Positions 1-12,900 of a stretch of 64,000 nt of DNA are shown piece after piece (position 1 is the first letter of the stretch; each line of letters starts with the position of its first letter). Location of the stretch: positions 3,100,001 to 3,164,000 of the forward strand of contig PQWQ01000004.1 in the NCBI GenBank assembly GCA_002943765.1. Reading direction: 5' to 3'. Origin of the DNA: Psoroptes ovis. Lineage: Eukaryota > Arthropoda > Arachnida > Sarcoptiformes > Psoroptidae. Under the pieces are notes generated by a model that saw nothing but the letters and a program-made list of their open reading frames with translations, was not told the DNA's origin and did no database searches. The translations under genes were made by a program, and so were the position numbers.

Positions 1-139
1 AATGAAATAAAATAAAATAAAATAATTTGAAAAATAACATTAATAATTGCAACAACAAAAAAATAAATAAAAAATAAATAAATAAAAATAAAATTAAATA
101 AACATCATCAACAATTAATCATTAAATGTATTAATGATC

Positions 140-170
<31 letters not shown>

Positions 171-759
171 CAATACAGTAATAATAACATCAATAATAAT
201 AATAATGTTATATGATTTCATTTTAATAATACAATGTTTATATTTTCTATTACAAATGATAGCATTCAACAGGTAATATCGCGCAGATTTATATTATGCT
301 TTTATTCAATGTTTATTTGTGTAAATTTCCACATGTATTATTCGACTGAATCGCATATATATAATTTTATATAATGTCTTTATCATTGATTTCAAATGTT
401 TTTCCTGCATTTTTTGCTACATTAACAATAGAATTTGTTTGGTTTTTTCTGGCTCACTTATAAACCAAACAGAATTGTCAATATGGAGCTGCCATTTTCA
501 GAACTTGATGGATGAATGAATATATTATTAGCACCATATATTCGCACACCATATACACCATCAGTGAAGAAATGAACCGAAAAAACTAAATCAATTTTTA
601 ATGTATTAGTTGAAATTAAAGCGAAAAAAAAAGTTTAATAATTTCAGCAATCAATGATGATGATAATGATTATATTTGAAATGGAAAAAAATAGACTTTG
701 ATTCTTCGAAACTATTATTATATTTCAATAAGTCAATTAACATCAATCGAAATCATCTT

Positions 760-791
<32 letters not shown>

Positions 792-1617
792 TTCAAGAAT
801 TTCCCATTGATTGTCGAACATATGGATGTATAATACTGAAATAATGATGATATTATCAAAGATAATAATGATCAATTGATCGTTGAGGTGGTCGGTTGAA
901 ATCAAATGATGATAATAATATTGTTGATGATGATATTCGATGTTATTTTGGCTTTTGGTAGTTTTGGCCGTTTGCTTTGCTTGATTTGTCGATCATTATT
1001 TCTTTGTTCTTGTGTTTGTATGTGTGTGATCGTTCGTTATTTGAATCATCAAAAGATGATGATAGATTATACCGACGACGAAGAAGATATCTAAAGGGCA
1101 CCTGTTTGTTGTAAGTATATTCATTTAAACGTGAATCTATGTGTATATTTGTGGATGTTGTATTTATTTGACCGAAGTTTGTGTGTGGCTTTTTTTCGCT
1201 ATGTGTATAGGTCATACACATCATAATCATCAAAAAATAATCATTCATTATGACTTTTATACAATTTATTATTATTATTATTATTTTTATCATTATTATC
1301 TCTCCGCATACACATGTCAAAGTTCGGAAGTCAGGTTTTTTTTCATGGTCTATTTTTCTTTGTGCTTAAATAACTTTGGAAAAAAAAACAATCATGATTT
1401 TTGCATTCAATGGATGCGGTACTCGTGTATGTACCATACATACATACATGGACAATACTCAGAAATTAAAAATGAATTCATTTCTCTTAAATCTATGTAA
1501 GACCTAAGATCTTTGAATGAAGGAAAATTGAATGAAGAAAAAAATAATGAATCAATCAAGAAATAAAAGCAGAAACAAATGAACAACGAACAGCAATCAA
1601 CAATTGATTTAAAATAT

Positions 1618-1702
1618 TAACATGTCCGTAAAGTTTTGGCCGATTTTCATGAGTAACTCTATTGATGATTAAGCAAAATGAACTTTTCGGATAACCTAAT
1701 AT
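1618..1702. mobile_element. Mariner-like mini-palindrome, degenerate copy 1
   Basis: Shares TGGCCGATTTTCATGAG and ACTCTATTGAT plus the end GAACTTTTCGGATAACCTAA with the copies at 52375 and 16811. The left end is decayed (ATGTCCGTAAAGTTTTGG). It has no coding capacity and is the most diverged recognisable member. Confidence 0.6.
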
Positions 1703-4700
1703 AGAAAAAAAAACAAAAACAATTTCACAATAAACATCTCAATCAATTGCTGCTGCTGTTGTTGTTGTATTGAAATATATTCACCATCGAAATAAAACAG
1801 AGATGTTACCAATTTCTTGATAGATCAAACAACAATGATGGTGGTCGCCAATCGCCATCGATCTAAGTCGCTGTCGGTGTTTGATGATGATGATGATTGA
1901 TTTTCTATTATCATTATTTTCGTATTTTCTTATATATTCTACAGCTGTTGTCGTTGTTGTTGTTGTGGATATCAAATAGCCAAATCTTGATATAAAATAG
2001 ATAGAAAAATACAAGTCATATCATCATTATCAATGGTTATCATATCGTCATTATTATTGTTTTGTTTTGTTTTTTTTCTGATATTTTCATTATCTTTGAT
2101 AGTATTTAATTTAAAGAAAATACTGGAAAAAAAATTGAAAATAAATCCAAATCATTTCAATACGTAATATATATAATTGACATATACGCACTGATAAGAT
2201 ACATGTGACAAGCGACAAAACTGAAAATGGAAGGGAAATTAAGTGGTACATAATATCTTATTTTCATTTTGTGATTTTGTCATTGTTCATTGATTTTGTC
2301 ATCGATATTCTTTGACAAACGGACGAACAAATCCAAACAACTGGAGATTCTGTGAAAATTCTACCAGAAATTGATAAAAAATGATTTTGAATGATGATTA
2401 CAAATTTTTATATCATTTAATTTTCGATAATTTATTTTATTTTATTTTGATAAAATTATTTTTTAAATGAATTGAATCTGATACTGAAATGAACGAGAAA
2501 TTTTATCAAATTTAAAAATTCAAAGAATATAAATGGATATGTCAATTTATCAAAATGATATTGTTTTCTTGATTTTTTTTCCGATTTTCTTCTCCATTTA
2601 ATCATTTTAATGAAATAAGACAAAGATCAAATGTGAGAAATAATCATCATGAATTTTTCGCGAAATTTCTTTCATTGATATCATTAATACTTCTTGAATC
2701 ATCATTGATTTATTCAATTCAATGACCACACACACACAGGTTGAAAGTAAATATGTGTATTTGTTTGTCTCTCTATGAATACACGTTTGTATGATTATTA
2801 TTTTGATTTTGATAAAACTATCGATGATTTTTAACGAGAAAATTATTAAAATTATGAAATTTTGATAATTTATGAATTTATGAAATTTTTCATTTTTCTC
2901 AAATAAATGTGAATTCAAGGTGGTAGAATATGGCAGAATGAATTTCAACGAATTCAAACCTTTGATCTTGTCATGAATTATTCATTTATTTGTCCATTAA
3001 TTGCCAGGATTCATTAATGATTTTTAGAAAAACAATCAAAGAATTATGTAATCCATGACAACACTGATCGATTTATTTATTTTTGAGAAAAATTCATTCA
3101 TTTTTCTTTAAAAATCAACAATTGATATTATCGATCCTTATGATTATTATCATTATTATTTTGTACCATTTCCTTTGATAATTATTTTTTTTTTATTTTC
3201 ATTTTGGCCAACCAATTGACCATATATCCATTAGGTTTATATGTGTTTTTTTTTCTTTTAATATTTTGCCACCAACGTTGATCAACAAAGAAAATGATTC
3301 GTACATTCATTCATTTATTTTGAATTTTTTTCCTTATCTTTATTTCATTTCATTCACATTAGTCGCACAATAATATCTTGAAAGAACAACTCGATTGTAG
3401 ATATTGAAGATTCGACTCATCATTTTGCATTTATCTTACTTTTTTTATGTGAGATATTAAGATATCTCTTCTTCTTCTTCTTCCATTTGATTTTTCAGGA
3501 CTTTTTCATCTTTCACAACAACGAACAACAACCAGCAAACAACGAACAACGACAAATACATCGCCCTGATTTCAAAGTTGTTTCTTTGATCTTGAATTGA
3601 ATTTTTTTTTTTTCGTATTCAATGAATTCGCAAATCCAATTGAATTCGTTGAATTCAATGTAGTGTATTAAATTCAATGAATGAGAATAAAAATTTCTAT
3701 ATGCTTATTCAAGTCTAAATGATTATTTTATATATATTTTTTTTCTAATAATCAAATGATGAATAAAAGAATTTCAAAGGTAAAGAAATCATTAAACACA
3801 TAGATTTAAAAGAATTGAATGATGAATGATGTAAAATCATTAAGAATTTCATTTCATTTGATGTGTATCTCATAATGATAATAATGATGATAATCACAAA
3901 ACACCGTAGGTTTTTGAAGATGAATGTGCTATGAATGTATATGTGTCCACATATTTATATCTATGGGCTCTTTCTCTTTGAATGATAATGATCTTGACAG
4001 TGATTTTAAAATCGAATAAATTCATTTTATTATGTTTTTCTTTTTCCTTTGATAAATGTGTTTAAAATGGTGAAAATCAGTCGAAAAATTACCGAAGGAA
4101 ATTCACACATTCAATAAAAGAATAAAAATACCGGAAAAATTCATATTATTCTCTGATAATGATGTGAATGATAATGTTTGATTATCATTATTTTTTCGTA
4201 TTTTTAACCCCCACCATTTGAATGATCATAATGGATTTGATTTTGAATTTTAAACTTGGAAAACTGAAATAAGCCAAGAATAACAGAAACTAAAGAATAA
4301 ATTGAATTTGAATGAAATCAATGATGATTCTGAGTCTGTGTGACCAATATTGTCAATCATCGCATCATGATGATTTTAGCCGAAAAAAAAATTCATCATA
4401 AAATTGATTTAATTCAATCCAATTCAGAGAGTTTGATGAATATTTTTATAAAATAAGAAAAAAAAAATCGCGGAATACAAATACAACAAATCAATCGAAC
4501 AATGATTGACAGAGAACAATCAATTTTGCCAAAAATTGAAGAAATAAACAAATTATAAGTTTTACTAATACAAATCAGAAAAATCAAAGAAAAAAACCAA
4601 GGGTAAATAATAAATGAATAATTAAATCAAAGAAAAAAGATATTTAATCTCGAAATTCAACTCGATCCTATCATTATATCTTTACAAAATAATCTTTGTT

Positions 4701-5070
4701 ACTTTGTGAATATTATTAGAATGGTTTGATTAATCAATCAAAATGAAATTTGAATTTATTTGATCAAAAAAAAAAAAAAAACAGATAGATTCAACAAAAA
4801 AATTTTTTTTCCAACTAATAATTAGTATATATATTTTGGTCAAATATAAATAAATATAAATAATGATGGTGTATATGTTTCACATATTCATAATTTTTTT
4901 CCAATCTTGATTGAATGATAATTTTATATGTGTAATCATTGAAATGGACAGAAAATCGATGATGGAAAAAATCAAAAAAAAATATCGAAATATTTTCATT
5001 TCTGATCAATGAATTTCAAAATTGAAAATCATTCAATTTTGAAATTCTACCTGTAATCAACATTTTCATT

Positions 5071-5142
5071 TTGTTTGTTTGTTTGTTTGTTTATTCGTTT
5101 ATTTGTTTGTTCATTCATCCATCCATCCATTCATTCATTCAA
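5071..5142. repeat. Tetranucleotide microsatellite (TTTG/TTCA/TCCA)n
   Basis: Successive TTTG, TTTA, TTCA and TCCA units; simple sequence. Confidence 0.8.
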
Positions 5143-5253
5143 TCATCTATCAGACAATCATATTATCAACACAATCATTATCATCTTCATTATTATTATT
5201 AATATTATTCAATATTGCAGACCACCGGGACAGATGGATGATGATGATGATGA

Positions 5254-5337
5254 TTTTTGTGTATCATCATCATCATCATCATGGCAAACATGAACACAGA
5301 CACATAAGCACATGATGATGATGATGATACACAAAAA
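5254..5337. repeat. Inverted repeat around ATC/GAT trinucleotides
   Basis: The arm TTTTTGTGTATCATCATC... (5254-5283) is answered by its reverse complement at 5311-5337, ending GATACACAAAAA, with a 27 nt loop. The non-repeat ends (TTTTTGTGTA / TACACAAAAA) also pair, so this is more than a chance ATC/GAT match. Confidence 0.65.
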
Positions 5338-6242
5338 CTACGCCATGAAAAAATAAATGAAATCATTGAAAAAAATGATTGAAATTTGTGATAAATTCTA
5401 TCGAAATAAAATCAAATATGTATATTGGCCATCATTACCATCATCATGTCATTAAAAAAAAAAATTATGAATTTCCATTATTATCATTATCATTACTATT
5501 GTTGATTGCTGATTATCACACCAAATAAATTAGAGGTGAACAAAGAAGATGGAGAGGAAAAGAATTTTGAAATTTTGATTTTTAAAAATTTTAAAATATT
5601 TTCAAAGAATTTAGAAAAAAATATCGCCAAAATCAATTTTATCTTCATTCAAAAAGATTTCTCGATTTTGAGAAATGTCTCAAAAACAAATGTGTAAAAG
5701 TGTTTACAGATTTTTTTTTCATGGAAAGGAATTTTTCTGACATCTGGATGGGCAGACAAAATTTTCTTTGGACAATTTTAAACTGGTTTCGGAATTTTTA
5801 AATTTTTTTTTTCATTTTACAAAATATGAATTGAAAATTTGTGGAAAATATTTTTTCCATTTTTTTTGTTTGATAAAATAATTTTGATAAAATTCATATT
5901 TTCTCCTTTTAAAAATTCTATTCTTGTCAAAGATGGCAAAAATTTAAGAAAAAAAAATTCAAGAAAAATTCAAGAAAAATTCATATTCGATATCTTGGCA
6001 TTATTTACATTCTTCAAAAAAAAAAAAAAAAAAGCATCAAAACATAAATATTAAAGCAATTGATATTTTGTAGGTGGTCAATCGAAAATCTCATAAAATA
6101 GGAAAAAAATTATTCAATGAAAAAAAAGAAAAGAAACAAACGATGATTGATGATATTTTCAAGCACTAAGATAATAATAATTCATCAAAAAAAAATTGGT
6201 AATTCAAAAAAATTGGCAAAAGATTTTCTATGGAAATATATA

Positions 6243-6325
6243 TTAGGTTGTCCGAAAAATTCATTCCGTTTAATCAGTAGAGTTATGGCTGTTGAAGATC
6301 GGCCATAACTTTTCGGACAACCTAA
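6243..6325. mobile_element. Mariner-like mini-palindrome, copy 2
   Basis: Starts TTAGGTTGTCCGAAAAATTC and ends AACTTTTCGGACAACCTAA, with TA on both sides (6241-6242 and 6326-6327). It is only 83 bp, with nearly perfect terminal inverted repeats of about 19 bp. TA target duplication and TTAGGTTG ends fit the Tc1/mariner superfamily by family knowledge. It is non-autonomous. Confidence 0.75.
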
Positions 6326-6811
6326 TACATGGAAAATGAATGGTGGAAGAAAAAAAAACCATAAAATATTGATCAAAAGATTTTTGACCAAAATTATATG
6401 AATGAATGAATGAAATAATGATCATAATAATAATAATAATCAAAAAACATCAATTTGTAACAATAATTTTTCAAAAATAATCAAAACGAAGAACAAAGAA
6501 CAAAAAAGATAAATTGCAATTTAATTGTATTTTAATCTATCTTTATTATTATTATTATTATCCCTATTATTGACCCTTATTATTATTATTATTATTATCT
6601 ACAATAATCAATCTTTTTCAATTTTTTTGTTTCTATTCTCGACTTATGTATACATTGAATTATGCTGTTATTATTATTATTATTATTATCATTATCATAT
6701 TTATCATAAGTTTATTCTTGAATCCTTTAAAAAATCATGATGAAAAATGAAAAACTTGTATCTCCAATAAATTGAAACAATTCCATTGTTTGTAATTCAT
6801 TTTTTATAATT

Positions 6812-6966
6812 TTAACCCTTAAAAGTCTAGCGGTGAGCATCACTAACCATAAGATGTAATGCAACAACTCAGGAGGCGCCCCTCAGTCACCATTTTACAT
6901 GAGTGTGAAAAATCGTCGAACTGCTGGCTTGCTTGCGCTGTAAATGCCTCGAGTGTTAAGGGTTAA
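6812..6966. mobile_element. piggyBac-like MITE with TTAA flanks
   Basis: TTAA at 6812-6815 and 6963-6966 bracket a 147 bp element starting CCCTTAAAAGTC and ending, on the reverse strand, CCCTTAACACTC. TTAA duplication plus CCC-starting ends is the piggyBac signature by family knowledge. The interior is far more GC-rich (CAGGAGGCGCCCCTCAG) than neighbouring DNA, which marks it as foreign to this context. It has no coding capacity. Confidence 0.6.
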
Positions 6967-9900
6967 ATGTTTTTTTTTCAGCTTGATTCAAGGCGCAACA
7001 AGTTTTTTTTTTTTTTTTTTTGATTTTATGATTTAGGAATGTATGCTATGGTGTGCAGATTTGTTTTTTTTGGCTTTTTTTTGTTTCTTTGAATTTGGAT
7101 CATCATCTGCTATTGTTGATCATCATCAAATTATCCATTGTGTAAGTTATGTGCCCTGTGATTGAAATGTTGGCGGCGGCGGTGATGGCAATGTTGGTGG
7201 CAATGATGGCGATGTTGGTGGTGATGTATGAACTATGACGTTTGAATTAAGATGTTTGAATGATATTTCAGTGTATCATATATCTTTTCATTCAATTTTT
7301 ATTTGGCTTTTTATGGTTTTTTTCAATATTAATTTCTGTGAATTTTTTTTTCAAAAAAAAAAAATTAATATCGATTGATTTATTGAATTGAAATCCATTT
7401 TTTAATATAAAACATAGAAGAAATACATAATTCATTCAAGCATAAATGAAATAGAATCATCAAAAATCGTGAAGTATTTCTTTTCAAATCTCAAATTACT
7501 GGATTATCATCAATATTATACGATGATAATTCTTGAATTAAAGAAATTGATATGAACTTGTCCATATTTTTTTCCAAAATTGAATGTTATTCCAACATAT
7601 ATGTATGTAGTGATATATTAATGTTAAAAAAAATTGTAAAATATTTACACATACAAAAACAATAATAAATCATTTAAAAGTGATGGAAAATTTAAAAAAA
7701 AAATTTGAAAAATCATCTAATATTTTTCATATTAATTCAAATATCGAAACAAAAATGGAATTTTTGTTTTTGTTTTTGTTTTCTGCTTTTGTTTTGTGAC
7801 TTTTTCGCACTGAAAAGCGTTGGTGTCTTTGGATTTTTTTTTTTTATTCAATTCACAGTGTTCACAGAACAAATGAACAAACAAACAAAGTTCAAATACA
7901 TAATTTAGTTCAATTTTTTTTTGTGTGCAAATTTGTGCACCATTACTATTCTTTGATTTCATTCATTTTTCATCTTGAAAAAATTATTATTATCATGATC
8001 GTCATTATGTAATAATTATCATTTATAGAGCTTTAAATTTTTGTATTTATCAATGTTTTTTTTTGCTTATTTCTGTGTTTATGGAGGTATGTTTTGTATG
8101 TTGTGGCTGTTGTTGTTGTTGTTGTGTGCATAGTTTGAAATGGAGTTTTTGTTTTTGTTTTTTTTTCGGTTTTACAACAAAAGGTAAAATGTGAATCCGA
8201 ATCGAAACGAAACAGGAAATTTTCTTCAATTTTCAATTCGATAAATGAATGGAAAATGGATGAATGAATGAATCAATGATTTTAAATGAAAAGTTCATCT
8301 TTTATTGTTTTAAAACATTTGATTTTTTTTTTACCAAAAGACTTGAACAACAAAAATTTTCGATTGATTTGTTTGTGTTTGTATATTCTCAAAATTTGAC
8401 AAATTTGTTTTGGAAAATGGATTTTTTTTTGTCTTTTTCTGAAGGTTTTGACGAGTAAATTTCATCAATTTTTCTCAAGATTTTTTTTCTAAAATTTAAA
8501 TTTCGTACCGGTTGATCAATCAATCAATCAACCAATCGATTGATGAATCAGTTTTCAATAAATTTTCAATCAAAATCCGAACTTTTGTTATTTTTTCATT
8601 CGAAAAAATTTTGATTTGAGGACAAAGTGTTAAAATTTTCGGCAAAATAAAAGAAATTCACAAAATTGTCATTAAACAAATGGAAAAAAAATTGTTTGAA
8701 CTTGAAAATATTTGCCATTAGTCCGGACAATTTGTGAAGCAATCAATCGATTAATTGAAAACATTTTTAATTGTCAATTTATAATGATTTGACAATGGTG
8801 AATATACATTCATAGATCAATGATGAATATATTTTAATTATTTTTCAATTTATTATTTTTTTTTTTTGCCAATTTTTCATCTTCAATTTTACATCTTTGA
8901 TTTTTCAGTCAAAAAACAGAAAAAAAACTGCATTCATTTGTCAAAATTTTTTTTTTTTTACCGAAATGAAATGAAACATTTGCATACATTGATCGATGAA
9001 AAAACAAAAAACAAAAAAAACAAAAAAAATAAACTAATATTGATTGGTCAATGACCAATGGACACTGGCCACACACAATCAGCCATCAGCGTAGATAATG
9101 ATTGAGTAAAATTGAACAAGAGCGAAAAGTCAATTGATGTTGATCAATGATCATTAACATGATGATTTCATTTCTTTCGTTGATGATGATGATGATGATG
9201 ATAATTATCCTTTGATTTTTTTTGGCTTTTCTCTACTCCTGTTTCAATAATGATGATGATGATAATTATGATGTTTTTTGATTAACAATTAGTATGCTGT
9301 TGCTTGTGATTATCATTAAATATTTTACAAAAAAACAAAAAAAAAACAAAAAACTAAAAATTCAAAACAAAATTGATGCGGATGATGATGATCAGATTGA
9401 TGATGATAATTGATGTGAATACAAACACAAATAAATAAATAAATAAATGAATAAATAACAAACAAGATGAAATAATTTTCGAAAAAATAATGTAAACAAG
9501 CCAAGCAACAAGAAGAAATAATAGAATCGATGTTTCTGATGATTATTGAATCTAATTTTTTTTTCTTAAATCTAAGATCAATGAGTCTAATCGAGTAAAA
9601 TAATTGAGATAATGATGTGAACAGTGAAAACAAGAACAATTTGACTTTGACTGATTAAATTTTAAAAATTTTTTTTGCATACTATTTTCTAGCATACATT
9701 ATGATGGTGATGTTGTCGATTTGATCTTTTTCATAAAAATCCATGAATTGAAATTTAATCCATTTTATCCTTAATCCAATTAACTGTATTTGAATAGATT
9801 TTCTTGAAGAAATTAGTTTTTTTTTCTGTAATTTTATCTGCATACTTCGACCTTTTAAGCATGTTTCCATCGGTATTTTTTTTTCCAGTAAATTTGTCCG

Positions 9901-12900
9901 AATAAATTGTATTTTGTAATTTTAAAATTTTCAAATTTATTCCAAATGTCTTTATTTGTTTTGTTTGTAGAAAAAAAAATTTTAATGATCAATGAACAAC
10001 AAGAAAATATAATTAATTGAGAATTTCAAAGAAAAAAAACATTATTAAAAAACACAAAACAACAACCAACACATCATTAATCATCATTGGAAATTTATCT
10101 TAAAACTTTAAGTCAATTTTAAGACAACAATTAATTGAAGCTAATTTGTGGTAAAGTAATCGATATAAAATAAATTAAAATTACAAAAAAAAGGATGAAA
10201 ATAAATTAATTGAAATTATCCAAATGGGATAAATCGACAAAATATTTTCACAAAAAAAAGAGTTAAAAGAGGCAAAATTTTGACAAGAAAAACTTCATCA
10301 TGTGTATATCGTATAATAGGTATAGATTATCTTCCCTTGATCCTTGTTTGTCCTTCCTCTGAAAAATAATTGCAGATAATCGAAAAAAATTCATAGAATT
10401 AAATATTCAATTGAATAGATTTACATTCATCGATCAAGATAAGCCTTTCATTGATCAGTGAATCTAAAAAAAAAAAAAAAAATCAAAAATCAAATCATTT
10501 TCTCATGTTTGTTCGTTCATCATGAAACCAATAATTTCAAATTTCCAATCAAAATTTTATCGAATCAAAATTGAAAAATTTGAAAAAAAAATCAAAATTA
10601 TAAATAAACACACACACACACAAACACTTTTATAATTATGGGTTATACATATTTGTTCTTAGATTCTAGATATTGTATCTTTACCATGATATATCAATAA
10701 TTTTACATTTGAACAATGTGAAACAACAATATAGTCAGGTGATTTCAAAGAAATATGAAATTTTTGTTTTTTTCAACAAAAATTTTTAATCAATTTTTCG
10801 ATCAATTTTTAGATTTTATTACAGCCCTTTCCTCTTTGTTATCTTCTCATTGATTTAACCCAAAATAATGAAAATATGAATGTTTTTTTTATAGAAATCA
10901 TTATTATTATTGTTATTATCAGTGTGTTATTAATAATAATAATAATAATTTTATTATAATCAATTTTCGATTATTATTATTATTATCATCAATCGGATTA
11001 TACAGGGGAAAAAAACGTGATAATATTAAATATTAAATCAATCAATCAATTCAATCAATCAATTCAATTCAATTCAATTGAATCGTGATTGATTTTTCAT
11101 AATTTTATCTCACTCAATCTGTGCGCGTGTGTGTGTGTGTATCGATCGATTGGTGTTTTTTTTCCAACTTTGATTTGATTGAATTAAACATCAAAGGTTT
11201 TCAAAGGTTTAATGTATCATAATAATTATGATAATAATAATTTGATGCTTTTCAATGGATTGAAAACAAATTTTTTTTTCTTTTGTTCCAAACCATATTA
11301 TATCGTCAGATTATTTTTCCTATTTTCCAAAATAATTTCTTGAAAATATCGAATTAGCATTCAATTGAAATGTAAAAAATAAGATTTTTTTTTTTTTGAT
11401 TTCATTTGGTTTAATCGGTGTGAAATTATGTGAAAAATAAATATATCTGTATTAATAAAATATAAATATGTCCAAAAAAACATTTTGTTTTGTTTGAGCC
11501 TAATTTTTCCAAAATAAAAGTACTGACCCAGACACAAGAAATCAAAGCTTTGCACAGTGTAAATAAATGCAAATACAGCTTGAAATCTTGTTGGGTCTTT
11601 TTTCGGGAATTTTTTTAAAAGAATTATTATCAGTGGAGGATTATACACACACACATTTTATTTATTTATTCATTTATCATATTGAATATTGATACTGAAA
11701 AGCGAAACATTGAAATAATAAGCAGAATAAGAAATGAAAATAGGGGATAAAAACTTCAAAATTTTAAAATCAAAATAAATTGAAACACCTGCAAATATAA
11801 GGTAAATATAATAATAAATGTATCAATTACTTTTGGTATGGAAACTAATAGTTCAAAGGAATATCTATTCCTGGTTTCAAGCTGAAATGACCAGGCCAGA
11901 AAAATTTGAAAATACAAAATGAAAATATTTCAATTTCATTTGAATGTCCCCCCCCCAATCGAATATATTGCCTTTGATTTTATTTGTTTGATTTCTTCTT
12001 ATTTTGCTTCGTCTTTTAAAGTAATTCAGATTGGTATGATTTCCAATGAATTCAATACGAATGAAATGACTGATCATTGAATGGTGATAGAGAAATTGGA
12101 ATTAAAGAAAAAAAAAATCCAATAAAATACAATATTTTAAACAAACAATAAATTTTATTTTATTCAATTCGTTATTCATAGAAAAAGCAAATGCCTGGGT
12201 GGTGGTGGTGGTGATGGTGGTTGATGTTGCTGCTGTTGGCGGCGGCGGCGGCAGTTGGTGGTGTTTTTGGTGGCAAATGGTGGGTGATATTCATCATACG
12301 TTCACCTTTGATTGTAATTAAGTTGTTAGATAGTTGGTATTTCATTTCTTATTTTATTTTCTTAAATTTAAAGCAATGAAGAAATTTTGAAATACCATTT
12401 CGATGACCAAACTATAGTTTCATTGCTGTTAGAGCCATTATTATTATTATTTTGGTTAGTTGGTGGTCAAATATTGTTTGACAAACAAAACAAATGAAAA
12501 AAAATGAAAAAATCAAATCAATTTGTGGGGCTGTATATTTGCCAATATTTGAATTTTTTTCCATGTTGTCACAATTTTGTGGTGAAAATAAAGAAATGAA
12601 TTGCTTTTCGAAGGTGAAACTCCATAAGAAAAATGATCTTCTGTCAAAATTCATCATCGGGCCAAAATCAAATATTGAATTGAAATATGAAATGACCCTG
12701 TATTTAATTGTTGACTTTTCAAAATGAAAAGAACAATCAAACACAGAGACAAATGAATTTTCTTGATCTTTTTTTCTCAATTTCTGGCCTGAAATATCAA
12801 GGGTTGTAGGATGAAAAATTATTTATAATACCGAACAATAGTCATGGGAATAGGTGGTTGAAATTTTTGAGGAGAAAGAAAAAAGGATTAGAAAATCGGC

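Larger units (their letters stand above)
1..6240. other. Gene-poor stretch at the left end
   Basis: No conserved coding sequence was recognised. Open frames here encode Ile/Tyr/Phe or His/Thr homopolymers expected from ATT/CAT repeats. Three islands stand out: 860-1116, of mixed composition, ending in a consensus GTAAGTAT donor on the plus strand; 1800-1880, GC-richer and reading KHRQRLRSMAIGDHHH on minus; and 5220-5340, an acceptor-like TTGCAG followed by a hairpin. They may be untranslated or small exons of a gene lying mostly outside the window. Confidence 0.4.

Noticed and set aside
943..1500. Overlapping 119-125 codon frames on both strands
   Set aside because: Composed mainly of Ile/Tyr/His runs from ATT and CAT repeats, with no similarity and no consistent splice context; only the composition island at 860-1116 is kept as a weak finding.
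9325..9639. 104-codon minus-strand frame rich in Phe, His and Ser
   Set aside because: Made of poly-T, ATC and AAAT simple repeats; ends in FVFCFFFVFL-like homopolymer and has no recognisable domain.
12412..12780. 122-codon minus-strand frame
   Set aside because: Phe/Ser/Ile-rich with no domain, and the opposite strand is equally open (12494-12727), as expected of AT-rich chance frames.
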